Positions 1-8,381 of a DNA stretch of 64,000 nucleotides are shown in pieces. Origin of the DNA: Brevibacillus invocatus. GTDB lineage: Bacteria > Bacillota > Bacilli > Brevibacillales > Brevibacillaceae. The translations under genes were made by a program, and so were the position numbers. Every line of letters starts with the position of its first letter. Within the stretch, counting starts at the first letter, position 1. Below the pieces are notes generated by a model. That model saw only the letters and a list, made by a program, of their open reading frames with translations, searched no databases and had not been told where the DNA came from. The stretch lies in NCBI RefSeq assembly GCF_003710915.1, contig NZ_RHHR01000029.1, positions 98,901-162,900 on the forward strand. The letters run 5' to 3'.

Positions 1-844
1 CGCGCTTCATGACATGTTCTGCTGACAGGATTTTGGAACGGTCTACATCTTCAACGAATCGCTCTACATATTCGTTGGCGGGGTTGGTCAGGATTTCTTC
101 TGGCGACCCTACCTGTACCACGGCTCCATCCTTCATCAACGCAATCCGGTCTCCGATCTTCAATGCCTCGTCCAAATCATGCGTGATGAAGATAATCGTT
201 TTTTGCATCGAGCTCTGGAGCTCCAGCAGCTCATCCTGCATGTCCTTGCGAATCAACGGATCAAGCGCACTGAACGCCTCATCCATTAACAACACGTCCG
301 GTTCGTTCGCCAAAGCACGAGCGAGACCAACACGTTGCTGCATCCCGCCGCTCAATTGATCAGGATAGCTCTTCTCCCAACCGGCGAGCCCCACCAACGC
401 GAGGGACTCCTGCGCTTTTTTCTCGCGCTCTGCTTTTGGAACGTTTTGGACCTCCAAGCCATACGCGGCATTGTCCAGCACGGTTCTGTGCGGAAACAAA
501 GCGAATTTCTGGAACACCATCCCGAGCTTCTTGCGGCGTACCTCCTGCAATTGTTCCGTATTCATCCGCACGATATCCTGGCCGTCAATGAGCACCCGTC
601 CACTCGTCGGCTCAATCAGACGATTCAATAACCGAACCAGTGTAGATTTCCCGCTCCCGGAAAGACCCATAATCACGAAAATCTCTCCAGCATGCACTTC
701 AAAGTTAGCTTGGTTGACACCAACAGTCAGACCCGTTTCTTTCAGGATTTCCTGTTTGGATCGTCCCTGCTCCAACAGCTGCAAGGCACGTTGGGGCTGG
801 CGTCCAAAGATTTTTGTCAGATTTTCTACTTGAATCTTGGGCAT
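1..844 (-). CDS. opuAA: Glycine betaine/proline ABC transporter ATP-binding protein, 3' end outside window
   Basis: This is the ATPase of an OpuA-type osmoprotectant importer. About 281 codons are visible and the C-terminus runs off the window. The protein starts [15 protein letters not shown] family-typical insert follows, then Walker [10 protein letters not shown], the Q-loop around [13 protein letters not shown], signature LSGGMQQR, Walker [14 protein letters not shown] and the switch histidine in FITHD. The C-terminal CBS part is not visible. The ATG at 844 has the ribosome site TTGGAGGTGACC. The gene is divergent from the GbsR-type regulator at 1101, across a palindromic operator. The family and role are well established; the particular substrate (betaine, proline or a related osmolyte) is inferred. 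Confidence 0.93.
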   Translation of the reverse strand, partial: MPKIQVENLTKIFGRQPQRALQLLEQGRSKQEILKETGLTVGVNQANFEVHAGEIFVIMGLSGSGKSTLVRLLNRLIEPTSGRVLIDGQDIVRMNTEQLQEVRRKKLGMVFQKFALFPHRTVLDNAAYGLEVQNVPKAEREKKAQESLALVGLAGWEKSYPDQLSGGMQQRVGLARALANEPDVLLMDEAFSALDPLIRKDMQDELLELQSSMQKTIIFITHDLDEALKIGDRIALMKDGAVVQVGSPEEILTNPANEYVERFVEDVDRSKILSAEHVMKR

Positions 845-1009
845 ATGGTCACCTCCAACTTTCTGCCCGAATCCGGACTTTTCTTTACACTATCCATTCT
901 ATCGGAGGGGTCGGTTTTACCTCAAATTGGGTGAGGCGTGATATTCGGGCGTTTTTAGCGTTCAGAAAAAACTTTACGTACTTTTCTTACCGTATTCGCA
1001 GAATAACTC

Positions 1010-1031
1010 GGATATACTGTACGATATATCC
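1010..1031. promoter_or_regulatory. Inverted repeat between opuAA and the GbsR-type gene, probable operator
   Basis: Arms GGATATA (1010-1016) and TATATCC (1025-1031) form a perfect 7-bp inverted repeat around an 8-bp spacer. It lies in the 256-bp divergent intergenic region. GbsR/OpcR-type repressors commonly bind next to osmoprotectant transport genes, so this is the best candidate operator. That the neighbouring regulator binds it is inferred. Confidence 0.5.
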
Positions 1032-1100
1032 ATTTACTTTTTGCAGTCAGAAACGTACAATCTACTCAGGCAAATTGACCAGAGGAGTGCTTTTTTCAAA

Positions 1101-1646
1101 ATGGAACCCAATCAGGAAAAAATCCTCGCCAAGGCACAAGATCGCGTGATTGAGACTCTGGCCCGAAACATGGATTTGTACGGCATCACGATGTCTACCG
1201 GTCTCTTGTACGGCACCCTGCTTTTTCAGGACAAGTCCATGACGCTTGATGAAATGGGACAGGCTCTGGGAATGAGCAAGACGAGCATGAGCACCAGCGT
1301 GCGTACATTACTCGATATGAATATGGTTGATAAGATATGGAAAAAAGGAACTCGCAAGGATCACTACGAGGTAAATCTGGACTGGTACCAGAATTTCATC
1401 GATCTTTTTTCCACCAAATGGCGGCATGCCTGTGAGCAAAATGTAATGGTTTTGAAAAAGTCCTTGCAGGAGCTTTATGCGCTCAAGGAGTCGGAAGAAT
1501 GGTCTGCCGAAGACCTTGAACGTGTAAACCTCAGTATTCAAAGGATCGAGAATGGCTTGGAGTACTACCAATGGCTCTCCCGCTTGATCGACTCCTTTGA
1601 ATCCCACGATATCTTTCAGTTTGTACCGAAACAGGAAAAAGAATGA
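1101..1646 (+). CDS. GbsR/OpcR-type MarR-like transcriptional regulator
   Basis: A 181-residue DNA-binding regulator of the GbsR family, which controls choline/glycine-betaine uptake or synthesis genes. The winged helix lies at about residues 50-85 (MTLDEMGQALGMSKTSMS as recognition region). The C-terminal helical part has the family pattern of a long helix followed by the RIENGLEYYQWLSRL segment. The ATG at 1101 is preferred over an in-frame start at 1041 because AGAGGAG lies upstream of it and homologues start there. It is divergent from opuAA, which suggests it represses that transporter. The ligand is not deducible. A strong terminator follows the stop. Confidence 0.85.
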   Translation: MEPNQEKILAKAQDRVIETLARNMDLYGITMSTGLLYGTLLFQDKSMTLDEMGQALGMSKTSMSTSVRTLLDMNMVDKIWKKGTRKDHYEVNLDWYQNFIDLFSTKWRHACEQNVMVLKKSLQELYALKESEEWSAEDLERVNLSIQRIENGLEYYQWLSRLIDSFESHDIFQFVPKQEKE

Positions 1647-1663
1647 GAAGAAGCCCAGATACA

Positions 1664-1710
1664 AAAAACGCTCCTGCTGTTGGGATCATGCAAACAGCAG
1701 GAGCGTTTTT
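1664..1710. terminator. Bidirectional Rho-independent terminator
   Basis: Arms at 1664-1681 and 1693-1710 are a perfect inverted repeat (core ACGCTCCTGCTGTT), flanked by A-tract and T-tract. It ends the GbsR-type gene. Confidence 0.9.
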
Positions 1711-1791
1711 GTATTTGTTTCCCATGACTCATGATATACTTCTCTTGCAGCCCTTCGCTGCCATTCTTTCCCTTGAAAGGAGCTGACGAAA

Positions 1792-1866
1792 ATGAACAAA
1801 CACTATGAGCTTTCTTATTCTTGCATGCAAACCACCAGCAACCACAGGGGGAACCTGGCAGACTGA
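1792..1866 (+). CDS. Possible 24-residue leader peptide upstream of the isochorismatase gene
   Basis: An ATG at 1792 follows the strong ribosome site AAAGGAGCTGACGAAA and opens a 24-codon reading frame starting MNKHYELSYSCMQTTSN, ending TGA at 1864-1866. It stops 27 bases before the next gene's start. The site is stronger than expected by chance, but no family is recognised. It could be a translated leader or simply an accidental site. Confidence 0.3.
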   Translation: MNKHYELSYSCMQTTSNHRGNLAD

Positions 1867-1893
1867 CGTTCTCCCACCATAGGAGGAAACGAA

Positions 1894-2454
1894 ATGATTC
1901 GCAAAACAGCACTACTCGTCATTGATGCCCAAACAGGCATTATCGAAGATCCATCGAATGGTCCGGTTCACAATCCAGCAGGCTTGATCCAGACCATCCA
2001 GCATGTGCTCACAGAAGCACGTCAAAGATCGATACCGGTTCTGTATGTACAGGACCTGGATGTTGCCGAGGCAGGAGAAGAGGCTTTTGCTATTCATCCC
2101 GCCATTGCACCCCTGCCTGATGAACCAGTCGTCTTGAAAAGAGCAACGGATTCCTTTCACGGAACCACCTTGCATGAACAGCTGCAGGCGAACGGCATCA
2201 ACCATCTCGTGATCGTGGGATGCAAAACCGAATACTGCATCGACAGCGCTTGCCGCAAAGCAACGACTCTCGGCTATGATGTCACCCTGGTCCGTGACGG
2301 CCACTCGACCAGCGACAGCGCGGTTTTGTCTGGTGAACAGATCATTGCCCATCACAATACCTGCCTGCATGGTCTTGGAAATCTGGAGCCTTTTATTCTG
2401 GTTCGCCATTCGCAGGAAAACGTCTTCGAACCTACTCACGACTCGTATCGTTAA
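1894..2454 (+). CDS. Isochorismatase-family cysteine hydrolase
   Basis: A 186-residue cytoplasmic hydrolase of the isochorismatase/nicotinamidase fold. The triad is visible: Asp11 in LLVIDAQ, Lys82 in VVLKR and Cys115 in the GCKTEYCIDSACR loop. The Y-C-I-D-S-A-C pattern fits the generic cysteine hydrolase branch rather than entB-type isochorismatases. The start has the ribosome site AGGAGGAAACGAA. The gene stands alone between two terminators, so the substrate cannot be assigned from context. A nicotinamidase is less likely because the metal-site residues of that family are not apparent. Confidence 0.85.
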   Translation: MIRKTALLVIDAQTGIIEDPSNGPVHNPAGLIQTIQHVLTEARQRSIPVLYVQDLDVAEAGEEAFAIHPAIAPLPDEPVVLKRATDSFHGTTLHEQLQANGINHLVIVGCKTEYCIDSACRKATTLGYDVTLVRDGHSTSDSAVLSGEQIIAHHNTCLHGLGNLEPFILVRHSQENVFEPTHDSYR

Positions 2455-2474
2455 CGCCAATACAATTGAATCAT

Positions 2475-2513
2475 AAAGAAGGATAGATCCAGCAAACGGG
2501 TCTATCCTTCTTT
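2475..2513. terminator. Bidirectional terminator between convergent genes
   Basis: AAAGAAGGATAGA (2475-2487) pairs perfectly with 2501-2513. It lies between the isochorismatase-family gene and ywbE, which converge. Confidence 0.9.
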
Positions 2514-2528
2514 CATTACTGACCTACA

Positions 2529-2729
2529 CTATCCCTTTCGGATGATTTCCTGCACTCTTCCCACCTGTCCATCTGTCAGACGAACCTTGATGCCATGAGG
2601 ATGTGTCGCCGAGTTGGTTAGAATGTCTTTGACGATACCCCGCGTCCTTTTGCCAGTACGCTGGTCCTGTTTCAAAACAATATCAACTTCAAGTCCTGCA
2701 AGGACATCCTTGCGATTTTTGCCATTCAT
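2529..2729 (-). CDS. ywbE: YwbE family small protein
   Basis: A 66-residue protein of the YwbE family, conserved in Bacillaceae and some other bacteria; its function is unknown to me. Diagnostic stretches are VLAGLEVDIVLKQDQRTGK and HPHGIKVRLTDGQVGRVQEI. The small beta-rich domain resembles KOW-like nucleic-acid binders, but that is only an impression. The ATG at 2729 is chosen over an upstream in-frame start (2768) because AGAGGGAATCAGC lies directly before it and the family starts there. It is a single gene, divergent from the next. Confidence 0.88.
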   Translation of the reverse strand: MNGKNRKDVLAGLEVDIVLKQDQRTGKRTRGIVKDILTNSATHPHGIKVRLTDGQVGRVQEIIRKG

Positions 2730-2827
2730 GCTGATTCCCTCTTTTCCCTTGCCTCTCAAGATTTTCATTCTTTGTGCCTACGTGTGATATAATCGACGAA
2801 CAAACTATCCAAATCACGGAGGAATCC

Positions 2828-3304
2828 ATGCTATCTTTTGAAGATAAACTGGCGATCATCGAATCATTTCCCCAGTTAACCCGTAATAACGTCTCCCTCA
2901 AGCGTGTCAATTTCCATTATGAAGGCAGCCTGCACGATAAAAAAACAGTCGTGTATCATCTCCATCCGAACGGCAATGGCTTTGTCTATGGGGCGTACCT
3001 CAAAGGCTATAGAAAAGATGATAAAGGCTTCGTCAACATTCGCGATTTCTCAGAAGACGAGCTTCGCACCATCATCGAGGCTTCCATTCAGATGCTCTCG
3101 GAAAAACGGGAGCCTGTCGTACAAGCAGCCGCACAAAAAGAGGAGCTGGAGGAAACCTGGGTCGACCAAGAGAACCGTACCTTGATCCTTCAAGAGGAAG
3201 ACACGCTGTGGAACGTCTACCACGGTTTGAACCTGGAGGCTTCCTTTGAATCGTACAAGGAAGCTGCACAGTATCTGAACGAAGAAGGCTTTTTTAAAAA
3301 ATAG
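2828..3304 (+). CDS. Conserved hypothetical protein
   Basis: A soluble 158-residue protein starting MLSFEDKLAIIESF. It is acidic, with no signal peptide or membrane segment. The C-terminal half (ENRTLILQEEDTLWNVYHGL, then EASFESYKEAAQYLNEEGF) looks like a second small repeated alpha/beta unit. The ATG at 2828 follows CACGGAGGAATCC, an excellent ribosome site, so it is preferred over an in-frame GTG at 2774. I do not recognise the family. It may be regulatory, but nothing in the neighbourhood tells. Confidence 0.7.
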   Translation: MLSFEDKLAIIESFPQLTRNNVSLKRVNFHYEGSLHDKKTVVYHLHPNGNGFVYGAYLKGYRKDDKGFVNIRDFSEDELRTIIEASIQMLSEKREPVVQAAAQKEELEETWVDQENRTLILQEEDTLWNVYHGLNLEASFESYKEAAQYLNEEGFFKK

Positions 3305-3499
3305 GCAGGACCTGTCTCCTTTCAGCTGTCCCCTCGTTCGCTAATCTGACAAGGAATATGGATTGGATAAACGCACCTGTTGTGATACTCTTCGACCTAG
3401 TTAGATGTACATTACCAGATCGCTGACGTTTCAACAACTTGCACAAACAGCGCTGATGACTGTATGTGGCGATCGCAACCAACGGGGGACAATACCGGC

Positions 3500-4066
3500 A
3501 TGAAGAAATACCGCGATACCTTGATTCACAATATACACAAGCAACTGGAGGCCTGGTTTGACCAAACCGGGCCTATTCCTCATGAGGAGCTTTACCGTTT
3601 CCTGCATTCGTTAAAAGGGACTGCTGGCACGATCGGACTTCAGGATTTGGCCGACGTTGCGCAAGTCTTGCTGGACCAGCTAGAAAGCTTGCCGCCAAAA
3701 GATTGGAAATCAACGGAATGTCAGCAATTCATCCTCACCAGGAGCTCATTTTTGACGACGAAATCCATGAACTCCCTCATCTCCCGCATTCTAACGTACT
3801 ATCCAAGGAGTCTAACCCTATTGACATCAGCTCCAGCAATGGCAGTGAAAAAGGACAGGTCGTCATCATCGGGGATGACCTGAACCTGTCCGAGCTGCTG
3901 CGCGACGAGCTGATCGGATCTGGCTTTACCGTCCATTCCTATTCCCAGGTGTCCCAAGCATTGCGTGCCATCGAGGAGCTGAAGCCTGACGCCGTGGTCC
4001 TGGATCTGGTACTCAAGGATGGCGAGAACGATTGGGAAGTCATTGAGAAGATGAGAAATCACCCCC
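3500..4066 (+). pseudogene. Broken Hpt-response-regulator gene (histidine phosphotransfer plus REC)
   Basis: The first frame (from ATG 3500) encodes an Hpt domain with the phosphoacceptor context FLHSLKGTAGTIGL. From about 3730 the sense passes to another frame, which continues with QVVIIGDDLNLSELL and the REC phospho-site VVLDLVLKDGEND. A frameshift therefore lies near 3725-3745. The REC domain stops about 75 residues in, at roughly 4066, where a different gene begins. Intact Hpt-REC proteins of this kind often carry a GGDEF or similar output domain; here it is missing. The gene is dead by both frameshift and 3' truncation. Confidence 0.75.
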
Positions 4067-4198
4067 ATGAAAAACCATACCATTACCTTCTTTCAGACTG
4101 GCATGATGATGATGCTGACGATAGGCTTAATGAACCATGTGATCGTCATTCCGATTCTACTGGATGCAGCAAAACGAGACTCGTGGATTTCTGTGCAG
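4067..4198 (+). pseudogene. N-terminal remnant of a GerAB-type spore germination permease
   Basis: From the ATG at 4067 the frame reads MKNHTITFFQTG, then a hydrophobic helix with MLTIGLMNHVIVIPILL, followed by DAAKRDSWISV. This is the start of GerAB-type germinant-receptor permeases: first transmembrane helix and the A-K/G-x-D-x-W-I-S signature. Only about 43 codons remain of an expected ~365. The remnant abuts the truncated REC gene upstream and a GerAC remnant downstream, so most of gerAB and the start of gerAC have been deleted. Confidence 0.72.
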
Positions 4199-4199
4199 G

Positions 4200-4511
4200 C
4201 AAAATCTTCTTCTCCATGTTTCTGTTGAAGGCGAGATTACACAGCTGTTGCGCGTAACTAAAGAAGCTGAATGAAAGAAATGGATTCGAGAAGCTATCGC
4301 CGGCGAGATTCGGAGAACGTATCAGGAAGGATTGAAATTTAAGGTCGATGCGCTCCAGCTATCGAACGCCTTGTACAGAAAGTATCCACATCAATGGCAT
4401 CGCCTGGCGGTTGACCGGGAGCTGCCCTTGGATGAGAATTCGATCAAATCCATTAAGTTTCAGGTCAAGTTGCTAGGCGGCAATTTATCAAAGCTCAGGG
4501 AACATAAATAA
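4200..4511 (+). pseudogene. C-terminal remnant of a GerAC-type germination lipoprotein
   Basis: The frame 4200-4511 reads LLLHVSVEGEITQLL, then an in-frame TGA at 4272-4274, then KKWIREAIAGEIRRTYQ, KVDALQLSNALYRKYPHQW and a final KSIKFQVKLLGG before TAA. This is the conserved C-terminal third of Ger(x)C lipoproteins (D-x-x-x-x-x-x-x-x-Y-R-K-Y-P-x-x-W). The upstream two thirds are absent and the stop confirms decay. Together with the gerAB remnant it is the scar of a lost gerA-type operon. Confidence 0.75.
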
Positions 4512-4611
4512 TGGGCAGACTAAAAATAATGTTGGTATAAATATCGATGCTTCCTCACACATTAATAGAGGTTACTTTTTTGGAAGGATGCCCCGCGAAG
4601 GAGGAGTTCAC

Positions 4612-4815
4612 ATGTATTTCTCAAAAAAAGCAGTAGTTCCTGTCGAAGAAGAAGAAACTGACGTATGGACTTGCAGTACGGACGGCTGTACGTGTTGGAT
4701 GAGAGATAACTTTTCCTTTGAAAAAAGCCCCACCTGTCCCTTTTGTCAGGGTGAAATGACCAAGGACACCCGCATGCTCCCCGTGTTGATGAATCATAGC
4801 AAACGAAATTCCTGA
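4612..4815 (+). CDS. YdjO-like zinc-ribbon protein
   Basis: A 67-residue protein with an N-terminal acidic stretch, then two CxxC-type knuckles: TCSTDGCTCWMRDNFSF and CPFCQGEM. The ending RMLPVLMNHSK is typical of the Bacillus YdjO family, which has been reported as cold-inducible. A small zinc ribbon of this type probably binds nucleic acid or protein, but the role is unknown. The ATG at 4612 is preceded by AAGGAGGAGTTCAC, so it is preferred over an in-frame ATG at 4588. Confidence 0.8.
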   Translation: MYFSKKAVVPVEEEETDVWTCSTDGCTCWMRDNFSFEKSPTCPFCQGEMTKDTRMLPVLMNHSKRNS

Positions 4816-4894
4816 TTTTCTTCTCACTCGAACTCTTGCCGGAACTCCTCTACTTCCCTACAATATACATACGATGATTTTGAGGAGCATGCCG

Positions 4895-5206
4895 ATGAAC
4901 AAAAAAGAGATGGAAGCCCAAGTGATTCAAGCCTACCAGCGAGACGAGGGCATGATGATACTCGTCTTTGCGCAGTGGTGCGTCAATCAGGGGCTTGACG
5001 CGCGTGAATTGTATCGCCGCGCTTACCCTGATCAGGGCGATAATCCGCTTCTTGCCCAAATGCTTGACAATACGGTTCCCAAGGAAGAAGCTGAGGAGAT
5101 TCCCGACGGAACTTTACTTGGCGTTCTCTCCCTTTTCGGCAATGACGATTTGGCATTTGTCGTAAGTGAAGAGATCGAGCGACTCCAAAAACAGAAGAAA
5201 GCATAG
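4895..5206 (+). CDS. Hypothetical protein
   Basis: A 103-residue acidic, mostly helical protein beginning MNKKEMEAQVIQAYQRDEGMM. It has no signal peptide, membrane helix or metal motif. Its ribosome site TGAGGAG sits 7 bases before the ATG at 4895. I do not recognise the family. It stands alone and is followed by a strong terminator shared with the convergent kinase gene. Confidence 0.6.
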   Translation: MNKKEMEAQVIQAYQRDEGMMILVFAQWCVNQGLDARELYRRAYPDQGDNPLLAQMLDNTVPKEEAEEIPDGTLLGVLSLFGNDDLAFVVSEEIERLQKQKKA

Positions 5207-5231
5207 AATAACCGCTAGTCTTTTTCACTGA

Positions 5232-5279
5232 AAAAAGCAGGTGCAGTCGGATCAACGATCCGATCTACACCTGCTTTTT
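5232..5279. terminator. Bidirectional terminator
   Basis: AAAAAGCAGGTG (5232-5243) pairs with 5268-5279, with an inner GGATC/GATCC stem. It serves the hypothetical gene on plus and overlaps the last codons of the kinase gene on minus. Confidence 0.85.
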
Positions 5280-6395
5280 GTCATACTCATGGAAGGCATG
5301 TATTTGCTCAAAGCACATGGTAAACGTCGTCCGTTCGTCAGAGGATTCGCAAGTAATCGTACCTTCATGGCGCTCAATGATCTCCTTGCATACATACAGT
5401 CCGATACCCGTTCCAAGCTCCTTGGTTGTAAAAAATGGCTCAAAAATAACAGGCAGCACATCTGGCGGAATAGGTACCCCATTGTTGGAAATAGCGATGT
5501 TGGCTTGTTTGCCCTCCTGACTGGCTTCGATGCTGATGAGCCTCTCTCCTGTGATCCGCTGCAGGGCATCCAGGGCGTTGGAAATGATGTTGATCAGCAC
5601 CTGCCTGATTTCATCCCTGCTGCCAGTCAATTCGCATGCTGGATCGATGACACACGTGATCTCAGCGTTGACATCCACAATCGTAGGGTAGAGAAAAGCC
5701 AAAATCTCTTCAAACAGCTGATGGACATTGAAGATTTCGTCATTCTTTAGCACAGCCGAACCTTTTTTTGAAACAAGCAAAAATTGTGACACGCTGTAGT
5801 TCAACTGATGTAATTCATTTTCAATAATATGTAGGTAGGGCAATTCTGGATGATCTTCGCGAATTAGTTTGGAAAACCCAATGATCGAAGTTAACGGATT
5901 GCGGAATTCATGCACAAAGCTGGATGCCAATTGGCCCAAAATGGTCAGCCTGTCTTTGTGTGATCGCTCGATAAACATCTGCTTTTCTGCCAGATCCCTG
6001 TTTTTCAGTTCTGTGTATTTGGATACGGCATGAACCAGGAAAATGTCAAAACATTCATTTATTTTCAACAAGGCCGGTAGCAGAACAGGAGCAGAAATCC
6101 CTCCCTCCTGCAAGCAATCGAGGATCAGTTTGCGTCCCAAGCAAACGTTGTGAACAAAATCAGCAATATTGATTTTTGCCTGATTACGCTTACACGCCAC
6201 CTTAAAGGCCAGGTTTCGAATATCCTCCTCGGTTATCTCGGAGCGAAAATACCCGATGACCATTCGATACATCGCTTGTCCATTTAGATGAATTCTGTCT
6301 TTTAAATGATCGTGTTCGGATACCACTACCTGGTTTTTAAACTGTTCTACGATTTTTTCTTCCTGTTCGTCCAGAAATACTGTTAATGGATCCAT
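5265..6395 (-). CDS. Soluble sensor histidine kinase, possibly sporulation-related
   Basis: A 376-residue orphan kinase without membrane segments. Residues 1-140 form a helical sensor domain of the RsbR-N/globin-like sort. The HisKA H-box is LASSFVHEFRNPLTS with His162. The HATPase domain has the N-box INIISNALDAL, a modified G1 region (ISNNGVPIPPDV) and G2 GTGIGLYVCKEI. The short H-box spacing and FVHEFRNPLTSIIGFSKL resemble Bacillus KinA/KinB-type kinases, but no response regulator is adjacent. The ATG at 6395 is taken; a GTG at 6410 is an alternative. Confidence 0.82.
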   Translation of the reverse strand: MDPLTVFLDEQEEKIVEQFKNQVVVSEHDHLKDRIHLNGQAMYRMVIGYFRSEITEEDIRNLAFKVACKRNQAKINIADFVHNVCLGRKLILDCLQEGGISAPVLLPALLKINECFDIFLVHAVSKYTELKNRDLAEKQMFIERSHKDRLTILGQLASSFVHEFRNPLTSIIGFSKLIREDHPELPYLHIIENELHQLNYSVSQFLLVSKKGSAVLKNDEIFNVHQLFEEILAFLYPTIVDVNAEITCVIDPACELTGSRDEIRQVLINIISNALDALQRITGERLISIEASQEGKQANIAISNNGVPIPPDVLPVIFEPFFTTKELGTGIGLYVCKEIIERHEGTITCESSDERTTFTMCFEQIHAFHEYDKKQV

Positions 6396-6521
6396 GAACA
6401 ACGCTTTCACCTCGTATGAGTTTTTTTCATATATCTGCCATCATTATACAATCACCGACTGGATGTTGAAAGGAAACAATAGGAAAAGAAGGCACCAAAA
6501 ATCGGAGCCTCCTTTTTATCT

Positions 6522-7412
6522 TTATAGCAGTTTCACTATCGTCATTGTAGCACCTGCTCCAGCAATCAGCATCACTTCCCCAGTAAAGTCAAACAATTGC
6601 AAGGAAAGCGTGTCGCCAGGCTCTAATGGCACAATCACGGTATTGTAGAAAGTAGAAGCCTCGTGATCAGAACCAATGACGGACGGTGTAAAACTCGATC
6701 CATTCATGATCAAACGCGCGCTGATCGGTATTGCTTCCGTCAAATGCACGGAATACGTCACAACGTAATGACCTGCAACCGATACAGTGAAAACAGCATT
6801 ACTGTCATCTACGGAAATTCCTTGCAGCACTTGACTTTGCGGTAAGGGAATATTCGTACCCTCGTCTTCAATGCTGATATCAGAGCCATCTGTGTTGGCT
6901 CCAAAAGCACTTACCTGCGACAGCGGTGTGCGAGGATCCCAACCTATTTCCGCGGTTTCATCCGTTTCTGCTGTTGCCGTTATCTCTTCCTCCTCCGACA
7001 TTTCGGCCTCTTTGATGTATGCTGCAGGTTCAGCCGACTCCATAGCTTCGGTGATGACGACAGGCTTGACGCTCGCATGAGTCGATCTCCCTTCAGAACG
7101 TTCCCCCGCAAAGCGTTCCGATACATTCAGCAGTGTTTCCAGCCTGGATTGCAGCAGCATTTCTAGTCGAATAGCGGTATCCAGCGTCCCCTTGACACTT
7201 TGGTCGATGGTCATCAGCTCATCTACACCCACGCCGGAACTGTCCGCTCCTGGCAGTGTTCCCAGCGCATATTTCATTTTTTCTCCTTCTGCCGCCAGGA
7301 TTTGCGTGAGGCTCAGCTCCTCCATCGCAACCGCAGATAAAAGCAAATTGATGGCATCGTCTCTGGTAAGCGTGATCTCCGGGTTGATATGCGGAAAATT
7401 GGGATAAGACAT
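6522..7412 (-). CDS. Spore-surface-like protein with BclA-type C-terminal domain
   Basis: A 296-residue protein. The N-terminal module (about 1-95) starts MSYPNFPHINPEITLTRDDA and contains AMEELSLTQILAAEGEKM. A closely related module occurs in the gene at 8371. The middle is acidic and low in complexity (SEEEEITATAETDETAEI). The last ~130 residues form a beta-rich jelly-roll ending GAGATMTIVKLL, like the C1q/TNF-type trimerisation domain of exosporium BclA proteins, but there are no collagen-like GXY repeats. The start at 7412 has GGGGAGGAGT just before it. Localisation to the spore or cell surface is inferred. Confidence 0.65.
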   Translation of the reverse strand: MSYPNFPHINPEITLTRDDAINLLLSAVAMEELSLTQILAAEGEKMKYALGTLPGADSSGVGVDELMTIDQSVKGTLDTAIRLEMLLQSRLETLLNVSERFAGERSEGRSTHASVKPVVITEAMESAEPAAYIKEAEMSEEEEITATAETDETAEIGWDPRTPLSQVSAFGANTDGSDISIEDEGTNIPLPQSQVLQGISVDDSNAVFTVSVAGHYVVTYSVHLTEAIPISARLIMNGSSFTPSVIGSDHEASTFYNTVIVPLEPGDTLSLQLFDFTGEVMLIAGAGATMTIVKLL

Positions 7413-7481
7413 ACTCCTCCCCCTCTCTTGAACGACACTCCTCCTATACACCATATTCGCGACCGAGACGATTCTTTTACT

Positions 7482-8381
7482 TTATTCACTGTTTTCTTCT
7501 TCATCTTTTTTCGTGGAACGATTGGCCCGCTTCCTGCGCTTAATTCCCGGTGTCACACCTTCATTCAGCCAGGGCTCTTCCACAGGTCTTGCCGAGTGAA
7601 AAGAGGCTTGCACTTGAGGGGTCTTGAACACGCTGTATGGCTTCATCCGAATTAACGTCTCTTTGGTTTTTTGGGTGACAGACTTTGAAAAAGGAGAGTG
7701 CAGGTCCAGCTGAGTTCTCAGCTTTTCCAAAGCGAGACGAAAAGAATGCTTGCTACGCTGTTGTTCATCTCCTGGTTCTGCCTGCCAATCCTCCCACAGC
7801 TCCAGCACTTCCCGCTTCCTTGTCTGCAAACGCAGCATTTCTTCTCCCTGCAGCAGCAAGATCATCATGATGCTTCCCACACCATCCGCCTTTTGACGCT
7901 CTTGTCTCGCTGGTTGAATTTGTGTCACATAAAAGCTCAAAAAACTAAAAAGCGACTCCAGCAACGTGCATACAGAGGCTTCATTGGCCACCAACGCTTG
8001 CTTCAAAGCCTGCTTGTGAGAGGATCCCTCCAGATCTCTGATCATGGTCAAGGAAGAACCGACGAAGAGAACCTGCATTCTTCTATACAATGCCGATTGA
8101 ATCAGGAGTATGGCATCCAGCCAGGCACGGTACGTATCCAGCCAGCGAATGAGCTGTTGTGTCGTCACAACAGATTGCTGTTCCTTTCTGGCATGCACCC
8201 AGGAATTCATTTGCGCTGCTTGTGTCATGACGATGGCGGCTACAGCTTTTTCCATCGAAATTGCGGCTTCGAGCAAGCCCAAATGGCTGGAGCCCTCCGC
8301 TTTTCTGGCGAGCGTCCTTACGCTGTGGGCGGCTATTCTCAGAACATGCTCCGATACAGGGCTGTTCCCTCTATTTTTCAT
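7482..8381 (-). CDS. Hypothetical protein of the spore-surface-like cluster
   Basis: A 299-residue, largely helical protein starting MKNRGNSPVSEHVLRIA, with a very basic tail (IKRRKRANRSTKKDEEEN). No signal peptide or recognised domain is seen. The early stretch EAAISMEKAVAAIVMTQAAQ recalls the AMEE-x-SL-x-QI helix of its two neighbours, so it may be a distant member of the same group. Its ATG overlaps the stop of the upstream gene (8371-8676), which points to translational coupling. The gene downstream starts 70 bases after its stop. Confidence 0.55.
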   Translation of the reverse strand: MKNRGNSPVSEHVLRIAAHSVRTLARKAEGSSHLGLLEAAISMEKAVAAIVMTQAAQMNSWVHARKEQQSVVTTQQLIRWLDTYRAWLDAILLIQSALYRRMQVLFVGSSLTMIRDLEGSSHKQALKQALVANEASVCTLLESLFSFLSFYVTQIQPARQERQKADGVGSIMMILLLQGEEMLRLQTRKREVLELWEDWQAEPGDEQQRSKHSFRLALEKLRTQLDLHSPFSKSVTQKTKETLIRMKPYSVFKTPQVQASFHSARPVEEPWLNEGVTPGIKRRKRANRSTKKDEEENSE

